Shown here: positions 56,121-64,000 of the stretch, in pieces | Position numbering within the stretch: position 1 is the first letter of the stretch | Layout of the letters: each line of letters begins with the position of its first letter | DNA from: Cutaneotrichosporon cavernicola | Lineage: Eukaryota; Basidiomycota; Tremellomycetes; Trichosporonales; Trichosporonaceae | NCBI RefSeq assembly: GCF_030864355.1 | Contig: NC_083393.1 | Coordinates: 2,914,001 to 2,978,000 of the forward strand | Reading direction: 5' to 3' | Length of the DNA: 64,000 nt | Program-made: the position numbers and the translations under genes | Notes under the pieces: model-generated | What the model was told of the DNA's origin: nothing | The model's database searches: none | The model's input: only the letters and a program-made list of their open reading frames with translations

Positions 56121-56856
56121 GCGCGGCGTGTATATAGACTGCATGCAGAGGTTTAGTGAGCGAGCGGGCGATGCGTTGCGAGTTTAGAATTCCAGAATGA
56201 TGAAGCAGCGGAGATTGTACAAGAAAAGTCAGGATCTACTGACGTAGATGGTCTCGATATGGCCCTGGTGCGAGATGTGTCCCTGCCAGGTCTTGGAGCC
56301 GAGTAAGGCCAGGTGATGTTTGCTCCATCTTGATTCTCAAAGCATCGTTTCAACGGTAGCCAGTTTGTGTCTACGATCTCTACGATCTCTACCTTGACAC
56401 AATACGGCCGTACGACCTGCGAATCTAAAGGCGTTTACTGTCTTTATGAGATTGTTTGTTTTTGTTTGGGTAGATTTAGATGGCCCTACGACGCCAAGGT
56501 GCAACATGGAAAGACGAACGCGTCAAGTATTTGTGTTCAGGCACGTGCTGGCGCCTCCCATTCATACCCAGGGTAGATGTCATTGAGATCTATTTCTCAC
56601 TGGTCTCATGGTCTCAAAGCTTTCCAAACATCCCAACAAAGACCTGGACGCCAACAAAAAGAGACAGTCAAGGGATCATTTACCGAATTAGAGCCCAACT
56701 CTGCTCTGAAGCAACACCAAGGAGCAAGGAGCAAGAAGGTTAAGGAGCAAGGCAGAAGGACATAGGGATGCTTCTCTATTCGCACCCTCGACTGCCTCTG
56801 ACCGCGCCCTCCACTCTTCTCACCCAACCGCCACAGCCCGTGATGCAGCTACTCCC
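56121..56856. other. Intergenic NIP1-SRO7 with short uORF
   Basis: About 735 bp. It contains a doubled CTACGATCTCTACGATCT near 56373, AAGGAGCAAGGAGCA repeats near 56720, and a five-codon upstream reading frame (56843-56860) whose stop overlaps the start codon of the next gene. Confidence 0.6.
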
Positions 56857-56860
56857 ATGA
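56843..56860 (+). promoter_or_regulatory. Five-codon uORF overlapping the SRO7-like start
   Basis: ATG at 56843 followed by four codons and TGA at 56858-56860. The stop shares AT-G with the main ATG at 56857, giving an ATGA overlap. Such an arrangement can lower or couple initiation at the main start. The transcription start is not known, so the uORF may or may not be in the mRNA. Confidence 0.5.
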
Positions 56861-59800
56861 CCATGACCAAACCTCGCACCCTCGACGCGTTCCTCCCCTT
56901 CAAGTCTGGCAACTCTTCCCACTCTTCCCCTCCATCCTCTCCATCACGGGCCATGTTTCGATCACACAAGAGCCCCGCCCTCTCACCAACAACCGACTAC
57001 ACTGGCACACTCCGCGAGACCTCGTTCTACCGACATGGCCAACTGCGCCGCCTCGGCCTCGGAGGGGAGGTAGCTGCGCTCGCCGTCGATCCCCTCCTCT
57101 CTCTCCTGGCCGTTGCCGCGGGCAGCGCCGTGCACGTGTACGGTGGTCCAGCGTTCCAGTTCACACTTCCTGTTGGTGGCCGGGTTAAGTTTCTTGCTTT
57201 CCACCCCGGACATTCACGGTTGGTGGTCGTGGACGAGAGCAACACGCTGCACTCGTTCGCACTCAACAACATTGTCGAGAGCACAAATCCCAATGTCTCG
57301 CCTCCGCTGCCTAAGAAGGAGGCGAGCTACCCACTTTTCGGCGAGATCACCGCCATCGAGCAGCCCCTCCCGAGTTACACACACATGCTGTTGGCAATGA
57401 GGGACGGCGTGACTCTCGCCTGGGACTTGCGGCAAGCGACGCTGAGCAAGTTTCAGATCCCCAATCTGTGGGCCATGTACGAGGAACGACTGGTACGCTC
57501 GGGCGTTCCCGACCGACATAAAACTATCGGAGGGTGAGTCTGATACTCTGCAGAGCTAACATTAGACCACAAGCGACGTGCACCGCCATCAATCCGCGCG
57601 ACCTCAACATTTTGTTGATCGGGTATGAGGGCGGCGTGGTGGCGTACGACTTTCAGAAGGGCGAGACAGCCAAGACGTTCGAGCTCACACTCCCTCCCGG
57701 AGCACCAGGGGGAGGGAGTTACCACGACGACGCGCTGTGGAGTGAGCGCCGACCGGCGGTCACGAGCATCACCTGGCGGCCAGACGGGCTGGTGTTTGCC
57801 GTCGGGCACGCGGACGGGTGCATCGCCTTCTGGGCTTACGCAGACGCCGATAAGCCCTTTATGGTCCGCACCCTCACACACGAGGACGTGCATGTTCCTG
57901 ACGCCGAGGCGCTCATGGACGCCGGCGCGTTACCCTCATCAGAGCCTCAGGTCAGTCACGAGATCGAGGGCATGCCCGTGCTTTCGGCGCGCGTACCTAC
58001 GGCCGTCGGGGCGAACCGCGAACCGATCTTCAAGCTCACATGGGCAGGCTTCCCCGACCAGGCGGCGCTCAAGCTCATTGCCGTTGCATCCGAGGTGCCA
58101 CTCACTAACGCCACGGCCGAATACTCGGAGCGCGGCGAGACGCTGCTCGTCGTCCTTGGCGGCCAGAGTCCGGGTGAAAAACCGGGCATTAACCTACTCC
58201 AGTTCCCCGCGTACACTCCCCCCATGCCCAGTGTGGGGGCGAAGAAGGCCGCGCTTCTGGCCGAAGGACTAACCGCGGCCGAACGGCAGGCGTTCCGCGA
58301 CTCTCTTGCCCCAACCGGCTCGTCCAACTACCCCACCAAGACGCCGCCGGAGGACTTTGTGCTGCAGCCCCGTAGCAGCCCGTATTTTAACATGGCCCAC
58401 GATGCGGTCGCACTCTTTGTTTTGCTCACGCCGGACAATGACCTCCCCGTACCGTCCGAGCCGTCTGCTCAGCGCCAACTTGACGCGTTCGTATTCCCAC
58501 CACCTCGGTCCGACAATCCGCCTCCGGCGCTCGGTCGGAAGACGTACGTCACCCCAGGGAATGAAGATCTCGTGGCCATGACGCCCGAGCCCAGAGGCCC
58601 TGCTGTGCATCGTGTCCAGAGCGGACAGAGCGTGTCTTCCTGGCGCTTCCCCTGGACGGCGTCGACACCCGATCGCTCGCCAGCAGTTTCCGTCACGAGC
58701 CTGGCCCTCAGCACGACGGGACGACAGGATCTGCGCCGTCGCCTCCGCGTTCCCTCCCAGCTCTGGTCAGGTGGGCTTAGCGTGATCGGCGCCCGCCTCA
58801 TCTCCCTCCCGACGCCGACTTTTATGCGCCTCCTTGCCCACACCATTGCGACTGAAGAGATTGAGCGTGTCCCCCGCGTCCCACTCCGTGGCGGGATGGC
58901 TGTGCCAGACCTGCACTCGGCCGGAGCGCCTGATCTCAAGGTCGCCAAGATGGAGAACTACCGTGTCCTCACGACATGGCACACCGACTGCACCGTCCGG
59001 TTCTGGGACATCAGCCCCCACATCCTCGTCCTTCCGACTCCGCTTCACTTCGAGTACCCTGCCCCTCTCCCACACCTCACCATCCACGTCGGGAGCATCC
59101 TGCGGCGCCCGGAGGTCGAGCACCTCCCCATTGCCAAGCTATGGGCTACGGACCGCTCCAAGGTCCAAATCTCGGGTGTGCACCTCGCGCGCGAGACTCT
59201 CGAGTGTGTGGTCCTCTTCACTACTGGTGAAGTGCTCGTCGCCAAGTTCGGCGAGGCGCGGCGCTCCAATCGCTCCACCCCTTCTTCCCCGCTCACCCCG
59301 GCCGTCGGAGAGGACGATGGCGACGCGGATGATGCGTCGTCCACCGGCTACTTCCCGCAGCAGGAGTGGGTCGAGGAAGTCACTGAATTGGGCCAAATCG
59401 CCAACTGGACGACTGACGGCTTCAAGCCCGTCGCGCTTTGTACCGTGCGCCGCGGCGCTGTTATCTCCTGCGCCGTGTCCGACATTGGTGAGCTAAGAGT
59501 CGCGAACGCTAGCTGACAGCAGGCTTCATCGCGGTCGCTTATGAGCAAAACTCGCTCGCTATCCTCGACATGCGCGGGCCAGATGTGATTCTGCGCGAGG
59601 GCTTTGATGGTGATGGACGCACCATGAAGCGACGTAAGCGCAAGGCACACCCCCAGAACGTGGCCGCCGAGGGGTCGCAAATCGGCGCAATGCGCTGGAC
59701 CGTCTCCGGAATGGGAGGTGACCAGGCGCTGCGCCCGCGCCTGATTGTGTCGTACCAGAGCGGGTGAGCATCGCTCATTGCATGGTCAGCTGACACCAGT

Positions 59801-60850
59801 AAAACCAAGGTCTACTGCCTAAACAACGTGCTCGGCGAGTGGCTTGTCGACCCCAAGCCCCCTACATTCCAGAACGACAGCCTTGCCTCCCCGATCGCCA
59901 CCTACCTCCTCGATCCCATTAGTGGCAACGAGCTGCTCGCATCCCCCGAGGCACTCGCGGACGTTGCGAACGATCCCGTACCCGAGGGTAAGTGGACGAA
60001 GGATGCACCACCGCACTGCGTTTGGATAACGGCGTGCAAACGTACGATCCGGGTCGCGGTAAACTTCAACGGCGAGCGTGTTGCCAAGATCGAGCTCGAG
60101 GAGGACCTTGCCTCAGTGCACTACATCACGCGTCACGGGAAGCGCATCCTCGTCGCCCTCACAACCGCTGGGAGTGCGCTCGTCTACACCGTCCCGCACC
60201 TCGAGTTCGTTACCCGTCTCGACCTGTTCTTCGGCAACACCAGACCAGTGGGAAGCCTGAGTTTCGACGACCGCTCCGGCGACTTCATCGAGTTCGCGGG
60301 CCCACTGGACATTACTCTCCGCACCCTTTTCCACTTCCGCAAACCCTTCCCGCCCCGTATCGACCCGTGTTTCCTCAAGACCCCCATCCCCGCCCAACCC
60401 ACCCCCCTCTCCTCCTCCTCCTTCGGATGGATGTGGGGTGCCGGTCCCTTAACCGGCGCGGCCCTCGACTCGCTCATTTCCCCCGTCCGTGCTGCACCAC
60501 CCAAGCCGCCTCCTCCACCCCGCCAGCCACTCCTCACGTGGGACAACGCGGTTACGTGGGGTGAACCTCCCAAGCCCAAGTCCGAGCCAGCACACAAGCC
60601 AGAACCAAAAGTCAAGAACCAGGCTGTACGCAAAGTCCGCGCTCCCGAGGCGGACGGGAGAGAGAGGAACGACGCATACTCCCAGATGCGGGAGGGGCTG
60701 GAGCGGCGCGGCGAGGCGCTCGACTCGCTCGGCGTGCAACTCGATAACGTCGGAAAGGCTGCGGGACAGTACTTCCAGGCTGCGCGGGGTGCTGTTGCGA
60801 AGGAGAGCGCGAAGGCTGCGGGCAAGGGCATGTTCAGCAAGGTGTGGTAA
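56857..60850 (+). CDS. SRO7: SRO7/tomosyn (lethal giant larvae) family protein
   Basis: Cytosolic/plasma-membrane regulator of exocytic SNARE assembly. 1296 residues from exons 56857-57533, 57566-59487, 59523-59763, 59800-60850; phases close. A Ser/Pro-rich N-terminus precedes two WD40-type propellers (for example GEVAALAVDPLLSLLAVAAG, then TSITWRPDGLVFAVGHADG; later YRVLTTWHTDCTVRFWDISP). The last 60 residues form an R-SNARE-like helix (QMREGLERRGEALDSLGVQL) whose LER aligns with the VLER zero-layer Arg of VAMP2, followed by AGQYFQAARG. A Pro-rich linker precedes it. There is no C-terminal membrane anchor, as in tomosyn. Two start-proximal ATGs (56857, 56863) are usable. Confidence 0.88.
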
Positions 60851-61079
60851 GCTGTGTATTGTATAGACTGTGTATTGTATGTGATTGTTTGCCATTCGTG
60901 CTTGAAACACCTGTTCTTTCTTCCGGAAGCATGACTCCGTGTTGGTTGGTTATCCAGGCACGTCACCTGTCCGAAGTGGATTCCAATACCAGCATGTTGC
61001 ATGTCGAATCTCGATCTCGACTTGTCCCCTGGACCAATTTAGTCACCAACCACCCACTACACTACATCGCCCATTAACA

Positions 61080-64000
61080 ATGTCCCTTGACGTCCAACGC
61101 ATAGTGGACACGCAGCTCGCGAGCTCCGAGCCCGATCCCTCCCCCGAGCTCTTGCAAGGTACGTGACCTGCCTCCCCTCTTCTGACCTTAGCCATCAACA
61201 GCGGCACGTCGACGCTCCTCGACGTCGTGCGCGCCCTCGGCTCCTTCCTCGTCTCCGAGACCGAAAGTGTGCGCGTCCGCGGACTCGAGTATCTCTCCAA
61301 CGTGGTTGCCGCTGTCGACCGGAAACAGATCAACCGTCCCGCCGCGACGACACTGCGGTCCTTCTTCCTGAGCAAGCTCGATGACGGCCTCGAACATGCC
61401 CTCAAGGCGCTGGGTGTCCTCGCGCGCCTGAGCAGTTTCGGAGATGAGGAGGCCGAGGAAGTGTATCGCGCGTGAGTAGGAGACGAGAGAAGATGAGAGG
61501 AGAGAGAGGAGAGGAGAGAACATGATAGAGGGAGAGCTAATATCAGTATCGTCGAGAACGTCAATATGCGTGCTTATCCCCAGGGAGTTAGGCATCAAGT
61601 TTACCTCCTCTTTGATGTTTTGTTGGCTGGGCATCGGAATGGTGAGTACTTGAAGTTGAAGGATCGAGACTGTGCAGTTGTCGACTGGGTTCGACTGGGT
61701 TCAACTGCCTTGTTCGCCTTGCTCCCTCATGCTCACACTCAGCCTTCAAGAGCATGGGACCCGAGTTCATCTCTAGCTACTGCAAGATGGTCGATGGCGA
61801 GAAGGACCCGCGCAACCTCATGCTCCTGTTCCAACTCGACACTGTCATCCTCCGCGAGTTCAACGTCGCCCCACAGATCGAGGTGAGCATCGCACGCCCC
61901 GAAAGCTGACAGCAGGAACTCTTCGACGTCACCTTCTGCTACTTTCCCATCACATTCCGGCCGCCGCCCAACGACCCCTACCGCATTTCGGCGGACGACC
62001 TCAAGGTCGCACTGCGAGGAGTTCTGTCTGCCACGCCAGCGTTTGCACCCGTCGCCCTCCCACTCTTCCTCGACAAGTTCCAGACTTCGTCTGGGCAGAC
62101 CATGGTGCGTCCGCCACTGAGAGAAGCCGCTGATAAACAGAGGGACCTGCTGCAGACCATCGCCGCGTGCTTCCCCGTGTACGGGGCACAGGCGGTCGGC
62201 GAGCGCGGCAACGAGTTCTGGGACCTGATCAAGACAGAGGTGAGCTAGCGTTGAACTGTTGAGCTCACGCAGATCCTCTACTCGTCGGACAAGTCTGCCG
62301 AGATCGCCGCGCTTGGCGCGCTCGAGTCGCTTATGCGCACTCTCTACCCCACAGCTGCTGACAAGCCTGTCGGCCTCGGCCAGACCATCGCCACGCAGTG
62401 CGTCGAGGGCTTGCAGGACCCCGGCAAGAACTCCTTTCCCGGCTGGGCAAAGTGCATCGCTGCCATGCTCCGCGGCTCTCGTGAGCTACCTTGTTCACCA
62501 AGTGAAGCTAACCCCAGCCTCTGCCGGCGCGTTCGCCATCGCACAAACCTTCCCTTCACTGTTCAAGCTCTTTGATCAGCCAAAGGTCGCCGGCCACCGC
62601 GCTCCCATCCTCCACGCCATCACGTCCGTACTCCTCGCTGCACGGTCTGTTTACGCTATCGACGGAGCCACCCGTAGCGAGGCAGACGAGCGCAGCCTGG
62701 AGCCGTACCGCGAGGCGCTGCTGGACGTCCTTCGTGAGGGCCTACGGACCATCGATCTCAAGATTCCGGCGATCAAAGGCAGTGTTGCACTCGCTGAGAT
62801 CCCGGGTTTCTGGACTCGCTTGGAGGTAGAGGAGGTTGTCCGCGGTATGGACGAGCTGCTCATCCACGACAAGGACGATGAGGTTAGGTGAGTTGAGTCA
62901 AATGTCCTGTAGCTCACACCAGATCTGCCGTTCTCAGCGGATTGCGGACCATCGTTGGCGTCCAACCTGAAGTCGTCCAATCGCTCACCCTCCCGATCCT
63001 GTTCCACGCGCTGCCAGATGAGGCGCCAGCTGCCGACGACGCGGACACTCGCGAGACGTACCGCAGTGTGCTGCGCTCTTTAACTGAGCTCTGCACGATG
63101 CCCGCGCTCTTCGAGACCCTCACTGTGCGCATCACGACCAAGTTGGATCTGCTGTCGTCCTCTGACCTCTCTGGGCCGTCCGCCTCTGGACCAAGCCGGC
63201 GCGAGGTTGTTGTCGCCTACGCTTGGGACCTTCTCCACACCCTCGAGAATGTGATCAACAGGAAGATTGAAGACCAGCACGTCGATGTTGCGCGCCACTA
63301 CAGCCAGGTTGTGCCGCGTCTGTGCTCACTCGCTATCAAGGCTGCTTACGACGACGGATCCCCCGAGGCTTTGTTCCGCGACAGGAGGCTCTTGGCTGTC
63401 GTCGGGTCGATTACCGAGACGCTGTTCTGGGAGCTGAGTCCCGAGTGAGTTCCGTGCTCCATACAGAAATCTGACCACCCAGGAAGCAGAGCACAGCCTT
63501 CCAGGCCGCTTACTCTGCGTTCGAGGGCGGTGACCTCGGCGCAGTCATGCAGAACCCGAAGGAGGCTCCAACCTCCACTGGATCCATAGTGGCCGGCGGT
63601 GCCGACGCCCCTGGGCCGGAGAAGCAGGACCTCATTGCCATTTATTCGGCAATTGTGCGCGGTCTCAAGTCAGAGACGCCCGTAGCGTGGCCTGAGCCGA
63701 CGTCCGTAACCCACTTTTGGTCGCAGAAGCTCGCGTGGATCTACACCACGGCACACGACGAGTGGCAGCGTGGCATGATGGCCAGCCTCGTTGCTGCGTT
63801 CGTCAACAAGCGTCGCCCCGAGGTAGACACTCTGTGGCTCACGCAGGAGTTGGCGAACAACTGGCGCGATGAGGTGCAGGGTAACAAGCACAGCAAGCGT
63901 GCAGCTGCGATCTTGGCCTACTTCACGGTGAGCTGCAGTGTTTTGGTGCGCTAACATTAGGTCATCAAGGCGCTCGCTCTCTTGCGTGATGAGCTTGCAT
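61080..64000 (+). CDS. MMS19: MMS19/MET18-like CIA targeting factor (3' truncated by window)
   Basis: HEAT-repeat scaffold that delivers cytosolic Fe-S clusters to nuclear DNA-repair and replication enzymes. Starts MSLDVQRIVDTQLASSEPDP at 61080, first exon to 61158. Signature N-terminal segments: AINSGTSTLLDVVRALGSFL and VRVRGLEYLSNVV, then VYLLFDVLL, FDVTFCYFPITFRPPPNDPY and LYSSDKSAEIAALGALESL. About ten introns before the window ends; the coding region runs off at 64000, so the C-terminal HEAT repeats are missing. The intron at about 61472-61546 is almost pure purine (GAGAGGAGAG-type). Exon borders past 62.4 kb are less certain. Confidence 0.88.

Noticed and set aside
54396..56144. 582-codon open frame on the minus strand
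   Set aside because: It is antisense to the eIF3c gene and arises from its codon bias; no domain is present. The same holds for long antisense frames at 49510-51018, 19994-21448, 38696-40108 and 46749-48053.

Overview
The window is nuclear DNA from a GC-rich basidiomycete yeast, most likely Tremellomycetes and possibly Trichosporonales (inference). The signs are intron-rich genes with very short introns, a Zn(II)2Cys6 regulator, and fungal versions of SMC4, RAD16, KAP104, COQ8 and SRO7. It holds 22 protein genes plus one tRNA. Exon models were built by hand from splice signals. Except for the last, truncated gene, the exon lengths of each spliced model were checked and the phases close. No rRNA, CRISPR array, transposase or phage gene was seen.

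Region by region. 1.3-3.7 kb: a Zn2Cys6 transcription factor (+). 4.8-6.9 kb: the bifunctional purine enzyme ADE16 (-). 8.3-17.5 kb: a four-gene glycan locus with two GT18-like type II membrane glycosyltransferases at the outside (first +, last -) and two paralogous membrane-anchored SGNH-hydrolase-like proteins (+) between them. 18.4-25.5 kb: RPL31, DBP3 and RAD16 (all +). 26.1-30.7 kb: RIB3 (-), an EMP70/TM9 protein (+) and FMP52 (-). 31.0-34.2 kb: a cluster of four tiny spliced genes encoding one small four-cysteine module (five modules in all), with a tRNA-Asn(GTT) carrying a 13-nt intron among them. 35.7-48.4 kb: WDR70-like (-), KAP104 transportin (-), SMC4 condensin (+) and HEM13 (-). 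49.3-64 kb: a COQ8 kinase with a 12-unit peptide repeat array in front of the kinase domain, eIF3c (NIP1), an SRO7/tomosyn-like protein, and MMS19 (all +), the last cut by the window end.

Most genes are unrelated housekeeping genes with no operon logic. The pairs KAP104/SMC4, RIB3/EMP70 and HEM13/COQ8 are divergent and share 480-880 bp upstream regions. HEM13 and COQ8 are both mitochondrial heme/quinone genes. The glycan locus is the one place where neighbours look functionally linked, plausibly for building and modifying a surface or capsule polysaccharide.

The most novel items are the tandem small four-cysteine family (spacing C-x12-C-x10-14-C-x2-C with a phase-1 intron at the same site in every module), the repeat-bearing COQ8, and a genome-wide habit of 29-36 nt introns whose branch point is almost fused to the acceptor.
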